From: Pseudomonadota bacterium
GTDB taxonomy: Bacteria; Pseudomonadota; Gammaproteobacteria; Xanthomonadales; Rhodanobacteraceae
Direction: 5' to 3'
NCBI GenBank assembly: GCA_023388255.1
Contig: JAEWGO010000015.1
Coordinates: 74,769 to 138,768, forward strand
DNA: 64,000 nt
Shown piece after piece: positions 1 through 7,830 of the stretch (position 1 is the stretch's first letter; each line of letters starts with the position of its first letter). The notes under the pieces were generated by a model, which saw only the letters and a program-made list of their open reading frames with translations, did not search any database and was not told the DNA's origin. The position numbers were made by a program, and so were the translations under genes.

Positions 1-1
1 C

Positions 2-946
2 GACCTGGCGCCGAACCTCATCGCGGGCGACTACTTCGATACGTCATGGGACCTCAATTCGCTGGCGTTGACGCCGGGCAGCCGCGTCTATGGCGCGTTC
101 AGCGCGAGCAGCGGCAACGGCATCTGGGAAGTCTGCAACGGCGCCCCGCGCGCGCGCGCCGCGACCGGCCGCACCGATGCGCTCGGCCCCGACATCGGCG
201 TCGCAACCGCGACGTTCACCAGTTCCTTCACCACGCCGCGGCCGGGCAATGAAGGCAACGTCTACTTCTTCGCCAGCTTCCGCCCCACCTCGGGCGATTC
301 CAGCCGCACCGGCCTGTTCTGGAACGACAGCGCGACGAATCGTCCGCTGGCGATGAACGACGCCGCCGGCACTTACGGACCGCACTGGCTCGACGCGACC
401 TGGAGTTCGTTCAACAACGGTACGCTGATGTCCGCCGGCGAATGGAGCGCGTTCACCGCCACTGTGCGCACCGGCGACGGCGGCACGCCGAGCGGCCTGT
501 GGCGCGTCAAGGCCGGCGGCTCGCCGGAACTGGTTGCGCTGTTCGACCTGCCGGGCAGCTACGGCCCGGAGGCCGGACGCACCTGGCGCAGCTTCTACGC
601 CAGCGCGATCCTGTCCAACGGCGACATCCTCGTCTCCGCCTACACCAACCCGAACAACGAATACGCGCTCTGGCTGCTCAAGCGCGGCGCGCCGCCGCGG
701 CGGATCCTCGTCGCCGGGCAAAGCGTATCGATCCCGACCGCATCGGGTATCGTCGCCGACACGGCAACCAGCTTCAGCTTCGACGATTCCGGCCCCGCGC
801 TCTACGGCGGCGGTTCGGATTCGTGGATCGGTGCCGACGGCAGCGTGCTCGTTCAGGTCAACGCCGCCACCTATGGCAGCGTGCGCGTGATGGCGACGCC
901 GTCCAATCCAGTCGATCTGATCTTCAGGAACGGCTTCGACGGCTGA
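2..946 (+). CDS. Secreted hypothetical protein, C-terminal part, with terminal IFRNGFDG motif
   Basis: The reading frame is open from the first bases of the window, so the true start lies upstream. About 314 residues are visible. They are rich in Gly, Ser, Thr and Trp, with repeated short strand-like segments typical of an exported beta-rich protein, and I recognise no catalytic motif. The last residues read VDLIFRNGFDG, and the same kind of ending (IFADGFDG) occurs on the exported protein at 47631-48725, which supports a secreted protein of this lineage. A strong intrinsic terminator follows the stop codon by about 25 bases. Function is unknown; the gene call itself is secure. Confidence 0.8.
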   Translation, partial: DLAPNLIAGDYFDTSWDLNSLALTPGSRVYGAFSASSGNGIWEVCNGAPRARAATGRTDALGPDIGVATATFTSSFTTPRPGNEGNVYFFASFRPTSGDSSRTGLFWNDSATNRPLAMNDAAGTYGPHWLDATWSSFNNGTLMSAGEWSAFTATVRTGDGGTPSGLWRVKAGGSPELVALFDLPGSYGPEAGRTWRSFYASAILSNGDILVSAYTNPNNEYALWLLKRGAPPRRILVAGQSVSIPTASGIVADTATSFSFDDSGPALYGGGSDSWIGADGSVLVQVNAATYGSVRVMATPSNPVDLIFRNGFDG

Positions 947-970
947 TCCGTTCCGTTGCAACGATTCGAC

Positions 971-999
971 AAGGCCGCCGCAAGGCGGCCTTGTTTTTT
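971..999 (+). terminator. Rho-independent terminator
   Basis: A perfect 9-bp stem (AAGGCCGCC / GGCGGCCTT, loop GCAA) is followed directly by GTTTTTT. It lies 24 bases after the stop of the upstream secreted-protein gene and before aceK. Confidence 0.85.
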
Positions 1000-1017
1000 G
1001 TGGCGCTGGGCTAGACT
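991..1017 (+). promoter_or_regulatory. Possible aceK promoter (short leader)
   Basis: TTGTTT (991-996) and TAGACT (1012-1017) are separated by 15 bases, and aceK begins only 6 bases after the -10-like box. No Shine-Dalgarno sequence precedes the ATG, so aceK may be leaderless or start at a later Met (1066). The -35 box overlaps the T-tract of the terminator. This is inference from motifs only. Confidence 0.3.
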
Positions 1018-1023
1018 CGGACA

Positions 1024-2766
1024 ATGGTGCCGTCCACCACAGGTTCCACCGCTCCCGTCGCCGCGATGCCGGCACGCGCCGCCGCGCTGATCCTCGACGC
1101 CTTCCTCGATTACAACGAGCGCTTCGCCGACATCACGCGGCGCGCGCGGCGCCACTTCGAACGGCGTGACTGGCGCCAGGCGCAGGTCGACGCGGTCGCG
1201 CGCATCGATCTCTACGACGTCTGCGTGGCGGAGGCGCTGGCAAGGCTCGAACTGCTGCTCGACGACCGCGTGCGCTCACGTCCGCTGTGGGCGGCGATGC
1301 GGCGCGACTATGCCGCCCTGATCGAGCCGCTGCTCGACCGCGAACTGACCAAGACCTTCTTCAACACCTTGTCGCGGCGCTTCTTCAATACGCTCGGCGT
1401 CGACGTCGCGATCGAATTCGTCGCACTCGACGAAGAGCCGACCCGCGGCATCGCCGAGCCCGTCGCGCTGAACCGCTATGCGGCCGGCCACGATCTCGCC
1501 GGAACCTGCGCGCGCATCCTCGCCGACTGCCCGTTCGCGCATCGCCATGTCGACCCGTCACGCAGCGCGATCGCGATTGCACGGGAAATCGCCGAACGCA
1601 TGTTCGAGGAAGGCATGCCGGTGCTTGCGATCGAGCTGTTGCGCCCGGTGTTCTATCGCGAACGTCGTGCGTATCTGGTCGGCCGCATCGAGGATGGCCA
1701 GGGCGGCACGCCGTTGGTCATCGCATTCACCAGCCGCGGCGACGGCGTGCGCGCCGATGCCGTGCTGACCAATCTCAACCAGATTTCGTTGCTGTTCGGC
1801 TATGCACGCAATTCCTTCCATGCCGACCTGCCGACCGTCGGCGACACGGTCGTGTTCCTGCAGGCGTTGATGCCGCACAAGCCGATCGGCGAGATCTACA
1901 GCGTGCTCGGCCGCAACAAGCAGGGCAAGACCGAACGCTATCGGCATCTGTTCCGCTATCTCGCGGCGCACCCGGATGAACGCCTCGTGCGCGCCGATGG
2001 CGAGCGCGGCATGGTCATGGCAGTGTTCACACCGTGCGACTATCCGCTCGTCATCAAGGTGATCCGCGATCATTTCGCGTATCCGAAGGACATTGCGCGG
2101 CGCGAGGTCGAGGAGAAATACCGGCTGGTCGCGGGCTACGACCGCGTCGGACGCCTCGTCGATGCACAGGAGTTCCGCAACCTGCGGTTCCCGCTGCGCC
2201 TGTTCGAGGAAAGCCTGCTGGCCGAACTGACCGGCGAATGCGCCGAGAGCGTCGCCGTCGATGGCAACGAGCTGGTCGTGCTGCACGGCTATGTCGAGCG
2301 CCGCCTGCGTCCGCTCAACCTGTACGCGCGCGAGGCCTCGTTCGACGACGCGCGCCGTGCGGTGCAGGACTACGGCCAGGCGATCAAGGATCTCGCGCGC
2401 AGCAACATCTTCCCGGGCGACCTCTTGCTGAAGAACTTCGGCGTGTCGCGCATCGGTCGCGCGATCTTCTACGACTACGACGAACTGTGCCTGGTCGAGC
2501 AATGCCGTTTCCGCCGTCTGCCAGAAGCGCCCGACGGCGACGAGACGAGACCGCTCGAGGACTGGCTCGGCGTGAGCGAAAACGACGTCTTCCCGGAGCA
2601 GTTTCCGCGCTTCCTCGGGCTGCCCCACCCCTTGCGGCAGGCCTTGCTGGAAGCACACCCGGAAATCTTCGATGCGGATTGGTGGCAGTCGCTGCGCATG
2701 CGTTTCCTGGCCGGCGATCCGGGCGACGTGCCGCCATATCCGGCCTCGGCACGCCTGCCCGAATAG
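1024..2766 (+). CDS. aceK: Isocitrate dehydrogenase kinase/phosphatase AceK
   Basis: The 580-residue product has the length of E. coli AceK (about 578). AceK phosphorylates and dephosphorylates isocitrate dehydrogenase, shifting carbon between the TCA cycle and the glyoxylate bypass in the cytoplasm. Visible family signatures are the glycine/lysine loop LGRNKQGKTERYRHL near residues 295-309, the kinase lysine in PLVIKVIRDHF (K345), the catalytic-type FPGDLLLKNFGV (D466) and the metal-binding FYDYDEL (around 482-488). aceA and aceB are not in this window, so the gene is unlinked from the glyoxylate enzymes here. An alternative start at Met15 (position 1066) is possible because no ribosome binding site is visible. 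Confidence 0.95.
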   Translation: MVPSTTGSTAPVAAMPARAAALILDAFLDYNERFADITRRARRHFERRDWRQAQVDAVARIDLYDVCVAEALARLELLLDDRVRSRPLWAAMRRDYAALIEPLLDRELTKTFFNTLSRRFFNTLGVDVAIEFVALDEEPTRGIAEPVALNRYAAGHDLAGTCARILADCPFAHRHVDPSRSAIAIAREIAERMFEEGMPVLAIELLRPVFYRERRAYLVGRIEDGQGGTPLVIAFTSRGDGVRADAVLTNLNQISLLFGYARNSFHADLPTVGDTVVFLQALMPHKPIGEIYSVLGRNKQGKTERYRHLFRYLAAHPDERLVRADGERGMVMAVFTPCDYPLVIKVIRDHFAYPKDIARREVEEKYRLVAGYDRVGRLVDAQEFRNLRFPLRLFEESLLAELTGECAESVAVDGNELVVLHGYVERRLRPLNLYAREASFDDARRAVQDYGQAIKDLARSNIFPGDLLLKNFGVSRIGRAIFYDYDELCLVEQCRFRRLPEAPDGDETRPLEDWLGVSENDVFPEQFPRFLGLPHPLRQALLEAHPEIFDADWWQSLRMRFLAGDPGDVPPYPASARLPE

Positions 2767-2778
2767 TTGGCCGGCGCG

Positions 2779-2946
2779 TCAGATTCTCGGCCCGCGACGC
2801 CCCATGACCAGCGACACCACGAACAGGATCAGGAATACGACGAACAGGATCTTCGCGATACCGACCGCGGAACCGGCAATACCGCCAAATCCGAGCACCG
2901 CGGCGATCAGTGCAATGACCAGGAAGACGATGGCGTAGTGCAGCAT
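2779..2946 (-). CDS. DUF1328 small membrane protein (YtjA-like)
   Basis: A 55-residue protein starts MLHYAIVFLVIALIAAVLGF, continues through GGIAGSAVGIAKILFVVFL and ends GRRGPRI. This is the typical DUF1328/YtjA pattern: two hydrophobic helices with a glycine-rich linker. GAGGAG lies 6 bases before the ATG on the minus strand, a good ribosome binding site. These proteins are usually induced under envelope or osmotic stress, but their role is unknown. The gene converges on aceK, with its stop 12 bases from the aceK stop. Confidence 0.88.
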   Translation of the reverse strand: MLHYAIVFLVIALIAAVLGFGGIAGSAVGIAKILFVVFLILFVVSLVMGRRGPRI

Positions 2947-3149
2947 GGTGATCTCCTCAGTTTTGATGGGCGATACAACCGTGGAAACGCCGCTTGCGAC
3001 TCATGCGGCGAAGCGACAGGCTGCATGAATGTGGATGAATCGAAGGCCAATCCGTGCAAGTGCTCGTTCATCGTCGATTCGGGGATGGGCTTGCATCGCG
3101 CTGTGCTAGGCTGACCGACCTCTCGTGCATCGAATCCGGGGATCAATCC

Positions 3150-4100
3150 ATGAAGAAGCTCGCCTGTCTGTTGCCGTTTACGCTGATCCTTGCCGCCTGT
3201 GGTTCGCCCGATGCGCCGCCCGCGGCCGACAAGGCGCCGGCAACGGCCGCTCCGGCCGATCAGCCGGCCAATCCCTTGCCGCCGCAGAGCGCGAACGATC
3301 TGGTTTCCGCCAAACTCGACCAGGTGCTCGCCGGCGATTGGCGCTCCGCCGCGAACAAGGCGCGCGACCAGTACCGCCATCCGAAACAGACTCTCGAATT
3401 CTTCGGCGTGAAACCGACCGACACCGTGGTCGAAATCACTCCGGGCGGCGGGTGGTACGCCGAGATCCTCGCGCCGTGGCTGAAGGGCAGTGGCACTTAT
3501 GTCGCCGCCGTCGGCAAGCCGAGCAGGCCGGAAGGCGAGGCCGCGCAGGACAAGAGCGCGCTGCAGAAGATGTTCGAGGGCAATCCGGCCGAGTTCGGCG
3601 AAGCCAAGACGGTCGTGTTCGACAACACCGCGCCGGTATTCGGCGAACCGGCTTCGGCCGATGTCGTCCTCACCTTCCGCAACGTCCACAACTGGGTCAT
3701 GGGTGACACCGCGCCAGCCAAATTCAAGGCGTTCTTCGACGTGCTCAAGCCAGGCGGCACGCTCGGCGTGGTCGACCATCGCGCCGCCGCCGGCGCCGAT
3801 CTGGAGAAGATCAAGAAGTCCGGCTACCTGCCACAGGACTACGTGATCAAGCTCGCCACCGATGCCGGCTTCACCTTGGTCGCACAGAGCGAGATCAATG
3901 CGAACCCGAAGGACACCAAGGACTACGAGAAGGGCGTGTGGACCTTGCCGCCGACCCTGACCCTGGGCGAGCAGGACAAGGACAAGTACGTCGCGATCGG
4001 CGAGTCCGATCGCATGACCTTGAAGTTCGAGAAGCCGAAGGGCGACAAGATCTTCCAGCAGAACGTCGACAAGGCGCCGGCCGAAGCCGACAAGCACTGA
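3150..4100 (+). CDS. Lipoprotein with class I SAM methyltransferase-like fold
   Basis: The chosen start gives MKKLACLLPFTLILAACGSP, a clear lipoprotein signal with the lipidated cysteine at residue 17. The frame extends upstream, but that part has no signal character. The mature protein begins with a Pro/Ala-rich linker, followed by a Rossmann methyltransferase-like domain: VVEITPGGGWYAEIL resembles motif I, and a later LKPGGTLGVVDHR resembles the post-motif strand. It matches the 'predicted methyltransferase' group (COG4798-like), many members of which are exported. SAM is not expected in the periplasm, so enzymatic activity is doubtful. GGGGA at 3138-3142 serves as ribosome binding site. 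A palindromic hairpin follows the stop. Confidence 0.85.
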   Translation: MKKLACLLPFTLILAACGSPDAPPAADKAPATAAPADQPANPLPPQSANDLVSAKLDQVLAGDWRSAANKARDQYRHPKQTLEFFGVKPTDTVVEITPGGGWYAEILAPWLKGSGTYVAAVGKPSRPEGEAAQDKSALQKMFEGNPAEFGEAKTVVFDNTAPVFGEPASADVVLTFRNVHNWVMGDTAPAKFKAFFDVLKPGGTLGVVDHRAAAGADLEKIKKSGYLPQDYVIKLATDAGFTLVAQSEINANPKDTKDYEKGVWTLPPTLTLGEQDKDKYVAIGESDRMTLKFEKPKGDKIFQQNVDKAPAEADKH

Positions 4101-4111
4101 CGTGCGGCTAC

Positions 4112-4140
4112 GGCGCCCGCCTGCAGGCGGGCGCCTTCGG
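4112..4140 (+). terminator. Hairpin terminator after the lipoprotein gene
   Basis: A perfect 24-bp palindrome (GGCGCCCGC, CTGCAG, GCGGGCGCC at 4112-4135) lies 11 bases after the stop. The following TTCGGCTTCTCCTT is only weakly T-rich, so termination efficiency is uncertain. Confidence 0.55.
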
Positions 4141-4196
4141 CTTCTCCTTGAAGGCCGTCCGGTTCGCTGGCACTTCCCTCAAGCCCTGCGCCGCTC

Positions 4197-4748
4197 ATGC
4201 TGATCCTGCTCAACAAGCCGTTCGGTGTGCTCTGCCAATTCACCGATCGCAGTGACCCGTCGCGGCGCACGCTGGCCGAGTTCATCCATCAAACGGACGT
4301 CTATCCGGCTGGACGGCTGGACCTCGATTCCGAAGGACTGTTGCTGCTGACCGACAACGGCGCGCTCGCGCACCGCTTGACCGATCCGCGCCACAAGCAG
4401 GCCAAAACCTACCTCGTGCAGGTCGAAGGTGTCGTCGCTGCGAACGCGCTCGCGGCATTGCGCCGCGGCGTCGTGTTGAACGACGGCCCGACCCTGCCGG
4501 CCGAAGCCGAGGTGCTCGCGGAACCGCCGGGATGGTTGTGGCCTCGCGATCCGCCGGTGCGATTCCGCAAGACCGTTCAGGATGGATGGTTGCGCCTGAC
4601 GATCCGCGAAGGCCGCAACCGGCAGGTGCGCCGCATGACCGCGGCGGTCGGCCTGCCGACGTTGCGCCTGATCCGCGAGCGTGTCGGGGAGCACATGCTT
4701 GGCGCGCTGAAACCGGGTGAATCGAGCGTCGTACGGGATGAAACGTGA
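4197..4748 (+). CDS. rluE: 23S rRNA pseudouridine synthase, RsuA family (RluE-like)
   Basis: The 183-residue protein starts MLILLNKPFGVLCQF, the usual RluE/RsuA catalytic-domain opening without an S4 domain. It contains the active-site motif GRLDLDSEGLLLLT, with the catalytic Asp at residue 42, and the C-terminal REGRNRQVRRM motif. RluE converts a uridine in domain V of 23S rRNA (U2457 in E. coli) to pseudouridine. The short length and lack of an S4 domain fit RluE better than RluB or RsuA, but substrate position is inferred from the family. Confidence 0.88.
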   Translation: MLILLNKPFGVLCQFTDRSDPSRRTLAEFIHQTDVYPAGRLDLDSEGLLLLTDNGALAHRLTDPRHKQAKTYLVQVEGVVAANALAALRRGVVLNDGPTLPAEAEVLAEPPGWLWPRDPPVRFRKTVQDGWLRLTIREGRNRQVRRMTAAVGLPTLRLIRERVGEHMLGALKPGESSVVRDET

Positions 4749-4818
4749 ATCGCGGGGCGAGCGGTGAGGCGCGCCGCGGCGTACAGTGCCGCCTCGTCTG
4801 TCACGTTCCGGCGCTGCC

Positions 4819-5562
4819 ATGTCCTTCAAGGATCATTTCTCCGGCCACGCCGACCGCTATCGCGAGGCGCGCCCGACCTATCCGGAAGCGCTGTTCGATT
4901 GGCTCGCGGCGCAAGCGCCGGCGCGCGACCTGGCGTGGGATGCCGGCTGCGGCAACGGCCAAGCCAGTGTCGCGCTGGCGACCCGCTTCGTTCGCGTGCA
5001 CGCGAGCGATCCGAGCGCGAACCAGGTTGCGAACGCCGAAGCGCGATCGAACATCGACTACCGCGTCGAACCGGCCGAGCAATGCGCGCTCGCCGATGCC
5101 AGCGCCGATCTCGTCACCGTCGCGCAGGCGTTGCACTGGTTCGATCATGCGCGCTTCAACGCCGAGGTGCGCCGCGTACTCAAGCCGGGCGGCTTGTTCG
5201 CAGCATGGTCCTATGCGGATTGTCGTGTGGATGCGGCGATCGACGCGGTCAAGGACCATCTCTACGTCGACCTGACCGGGCCGTACTGGACACCCGAGCG
5301 GCAGCATGTCGAGGAGGGCTATCGCGCACTGCCGATGCCGTTCGCGGACATCGCCGTGCCGGCGTTCGCGATGCGGGTCGATTGGAATCTTGCGCAGTAC
5401 CTCGGCTACCTGCGATCGTGGTCGGCCACGCAGCGCTACCTGAAGGATCGCGGCGAAGATCCGGTCGCGCTGGTCGAAGTCCCGATGCGCGCCGCATGGG
5501 GCGATCCGGCCATGCGGCGGCGGATGCGCTGGGATTTCCACCTGCGTTGCGCACGCGCCTGA
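4819..5562 (+). CDS. Class I SAM-dependent methyltransferase
   Basis: The 247-residue protein begins MSFKDHFSGHADRYREARP. It has the SAM-binding motif LAWDAGCGNGQAS (residues 38-50), an acidic DPSANQ after strand 2, and the post-motif VLKPGGLFAAWSY. The 'F..HFS..A..Y...RP.YP..LF' opening is typical of the small cytosolic methyltransferase family that includes trans-aconitate methyltransferase-like and Crg1-like proteins. The substrate cannot be read from sequence. I chose the Met at 4819 because homologues start with this MSFKDHF-like segment. The gene converges on the ArsR-type regulator, and the two stop codons sit inside one palindrome. Confidence 0.85.
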   Translation: MSFKDHFSGHADRYREARPTYPEALFDWLAAQAPARDLAWDAGCGNGQASVALATRFVRVHASDPSANQVANAEARSNIDYRVEPAEQCALADASADLVTVAQALHWFDHARFNAEVRRVLKPGGLFAAWSYADCRVDAAIDAVKDHLYVDLTGPYWTPERQHVEEGYRALPMPFADIAVPAFAMRVDWNLAQYLGYLRSWSATQRYLKDRGEDPVALVEVPMRAAWGDPAMRRRMRWDFHLRCARA

Positions 5563-5575
5563 ATGCATTCAGGCG
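5556..5575. repeat. Perfect 20-bp palindrome spanning two convergent stop codons
   Basis: CGCCTGAATGCATTCAGGCG reads the same on both strands and contains the TGA of the plus-strand methyltransferase and the TGA of the minus-strand ArsR gene. It could act as a shared bidirectional hairpin, although no T-tract follows on either side. Confidence 0.5.
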
Positions 5576-6276
5576 GCGAGGCGATGCCAGTCGATGCCGA
5601 GCGCGCGCAGGCCGGCGCGGCCGTGCTTGCCGAGTGCGAGCGTGCGCGCGTCATTGCCGTGGCGCAGCCAGCGCAAATCCAGCAGCCGCTGCAGCAGGTG
5701 GCAGCCGAGCGGACCGGCGAGGTGGAAGCGGCGCTCGGTCCAATCGAGGCAGGCGCGGCCGCGCAATCGCGTGACGTCGTTGCCGGCCTCAATGAGCCCG
5801 GCGTCGTGCAGCAGATCAAATCCGGCCCGATGCAGGCGCACCGAATCGACATCGAGGACGAGCCCGCCGTGTGCGTTCAGGCGCTCGAACAGCGCCACGC
5901 CGAGGCGGCCGGCGAGATGCCGGTAGCAACTGCGCGCCAGCGCCAGCGCAGGATCGGCCTGTGCGATGCGTGCTGTCTGGCGCGGGCTGGAGCGCGCGAA
6001 CGCGAGCGCTTCGAGCAGGTGCGCAACCTCGTCGTCTGCGAGGCGGTAGTAGCGATGGCGGCCCTGTTCCAGCACCGCGAGCAGGCCGCCATCGACCAGC
6101 TTGCGCAAATGGACGCTGGCCGTCGCCGGCGCGATCCCGACGAGCAGCGCCAGCTCGGTCGCCGGGCGCGTGCTGCCGTCCAGCAAGGCCAACAGCACGC
6201 CGGCACGGGACGGGTCGGCGAGCAAGGCAGCGATCTCGGCGAGCTGGAAGCGGGTGACGGGAGCTGTTGCGTTCAT
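5569..6276 (-). CDS. ArsR-family winged-helix transcriptional regulator
   Basis: The 235-residue protein has an N-terminal ArsR/SmtB winged helix: FQLAEIAALLADPSRAGVLL, then ATELALLVGIAPATASVHLRKL as the recognition helix, then GRHRYYRLADDEVAHLLEAL as the wing and dimer helix. A C-terminal extension of about 130 residues (RTARIAQADPALALARSCY onward) is typical of the longer ArsR regulators that are not classic metal sensors. No CXC metal motif is visible. I start at MNATAPVTRF, because the upstream extension lacks domain character. It is divergent from the EamA exporter at 6428, so it probably represses that gene and itself from the shared 151-bp intergenic region. The ligand is unknown. Confidence 0.85.
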   Translation of the reverse strand: MNATAPVTRFQLAEIAALLADPSRAGVLLALLDGSTRPATELALLVGIAPATASVHLRKLVDGGLLAVLEQGRHRYYRLADDEVAHLLEALAFARSSPRQTARIAQADPALALARSCYRHLAGRLGVALFERLNAHGGLVLDVDSVRLHRAGFDLLHDAGLIEAGNDVTRLRGRACLDWTERRFHLAGPLGCHLLQRLLDLRWLRHGNDARTLALGKHGRAGLRALGIDWHRLAA

Positions 6277-6427
6277 GCCGCGCAGCCTAACGCGCCACCG
6301 CCAATGCTGCTTCATCGACGGACGAAGCAGCAGGCGGTTGGAAAACCCGATCATCGTCGCCATGTCGGCGCGACCGCTTCAGCCCCCCTGCGCTCCGACC
6401 GACCGCGGCGCCCGAAGGAGAAACCGC

Positions 6428-7336
6428 GTGACCCAGATGCAGGCGCAGGACCCGATTGCGAGCCCGTCCTCGATGCGCGACTGGCAGACGCCGCTCGAGC
6501 TGCTCGTACTCGGCGCGATCTGGGGCGGTTCGTTCCTGTTCATGCGCGTCGCCGCGAAGGATTTCGGTGCATTTGCGTTGGTCGAAGTGCGCATCGTGCT
6601 CGGCGCGCTGATCCTGCTGCCGTTCCTGTGGCGCGCGCGCGCAATGCTTACCCGCCGGCATTGGCGCTCCTTCGCGATCATCGGCGCATTGAATTCGGCG
6701 ATCCCGTTTTCGCTGTTTGCCTGGGGCGCGGCGCGTGCGCCGGCCGGTGTCGGTGCGATCGCCAACAGCATGACCGTGCTGTTCACCGCGTTGATCGCGT
6801 TCCTCGTCTACGGCGACCGCATCGGCATGCGCCGCGCAGTTGCGCTGTTCGCCGGCTTCGTCGGCGTCGTCGTGCTCGCCAGCGGCAAGACGCAGGGCGA
6901 GAGCATCGGTGCGGCCGCATTGGCCGGCACGCTGGCCTCGCTCTGCTACGGCTTCGCAGTGAACTTCACCAAGCGCTGGCTGGCCGGCGTGCCGCCGCTG
7001 GTCGCAGTTGCCGGCACCCTGAGCTGCGCCGCCGTGATGCTCGCGCCGTTCGCGTTTGCCACTTGGCCGACGATGTCGCCTCCGTTGAAATCCTGGCTCG
7101 CCGCGACATCGCTCGGCGTGCTCTGCACGGGACTCGCCTACGCGCTGTTCTTTCGCCTGATCCAGCGCGTCAGCGCCTCGCGTGCATCGACCAACACGTA
7201 TCTGGTGCCACTGTTCGGCGTCGGCTGGGCATGGCTGCTGCTCGGCGAACAGCCGACCCCGACGATGCTGCTTGCCGGTGCGCTGATCCTCGGCAGCGTG
7301 ATCGTCAGCCAGCGCGAAGCCGCAGCGCCGCGCTGA
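6428..7336 (+). CDS. EamA/DMT-superfamily transporter
   Basis: The product is about 302 residues and has roughly ten transmembrane helices in two homologous EamA repeats. The first starts around LGAIWGGSFLFMRVAAK, the second around AALAGTLASLCYGFAVNF. The C-terminal NTYLVPLFGVGWAWLLLGE is the classic end-of-repeat signature. Members export amino acids or small metabolites. The start is a GTG at 6428 preceded by AAGGAG with a 7-base spacer; an ATG at 6437 is an alternative. It is divergent from an ArsR-type regulator that is its likely repressor. Confidence 0.88.
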   Translation: MTQMQAQDPIASPSSMRDWQTPLELLVLGAIWGGSFLFMRVAAKDFGAFALVEVRIVLGALILLPFLWRARAMLTRRHWRSFAIIGALNSAIPFSLFAWGAARAPAGVGAIANSMTVLFTALIAFLVYGDRIGMRRAVALFAGFVGVVVLASGKTQGESIGAAALAGTLASLCYGFAVNFTKRWLAGVPPLVAVAGTLSCAAVMLAPFAFATWPTMSPPLKSWLAATSLGVLCTGLAYALFFRLIQRVSASRASTNTYLVPLFGVGWAWLLLGEQPTPTMLLAGALILGSVIVSQREAAAPR

Positions 7337-7344
7337 CGCGCCGC

Positions 7345-7704
7345 CTACTTGTCTTCCTGCAGGATGCTGTTGCCCGCACCGGTCTGGCTGAACTTCGGCG
7401 CGCTGCCCTTCTTCCAGAACACCTTGTTGTCGGTGCCTTCCACAGTCGCAGACTGGATCGCATCGACATGGACCACGTTGCCGGAACCGACGACTTCCAG
7501 TGATCCGCAGTCACCGTACAGCGAAACCTGGTTGTTCGAGCCGGTCAATTTGATCGCATCGTTGCCGCCGCATTCGCGCACGAGGGTCTGGTCGACTCCG
7601 CCGAGTTCATAGCTCGCGGTGCTGCTCACGGTGGATTGGGCGCGCACGGACGCGCCGGTGAAGCAGGTCAGAGCAGCAGCAGTGAAGACCAAGGCGTGGC
7701 GCAT
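7345..7704 (-). CDS. DUF3060 exported protein
   Basis: The 119-residue protein has a signal peptide (MRHALVFTAAALTCFTGASVRA, cleavage near residue 22) followed by a compact beta-rich domain of short repeats: NDAIKLTGSNNQVSLYG, GSLEVVGSGNVVHVD, SATVEGTDNKVFWKKG. This N-x-V/I-x-L/V-x-G repeat is the DUF3060 pattern. It is expected in the periplasm or cell envelope, and its function is unknown. It converges with the EamA gene and ends 8 bases from it. Confidence 0.85.
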   Translation of the reverse strand: MRHALVFTAAALTCFTGASVRAQSTVSSTASYELGGVDQTLVRECGGNDAIKLTGSNNQVSLYGDCGSLEVVGSGNVVHVDAIQSATVEGTDNKVFWKKGSAPKFSQTGAGNSILQEDK

Positions 7705-7830
7705 GACGGACTCCTTCGACGTGTCGGACGCCGCTGTTTAACACAAATCGGAGACCGCTACGGAGATCTCGCACGCGTTCCTGGAGGGCCTCGGTGGATC
7801 CGCCGGCAACGACTCCGCCGATGAGGGATG

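Noticed and set aside
5563..7503. A 646-codon plus-strand open frame opposite the ArsR gene and through the EamA gene in another frame
   Set aside because: It covers two recognisable genes in other frames and has no protein family features.
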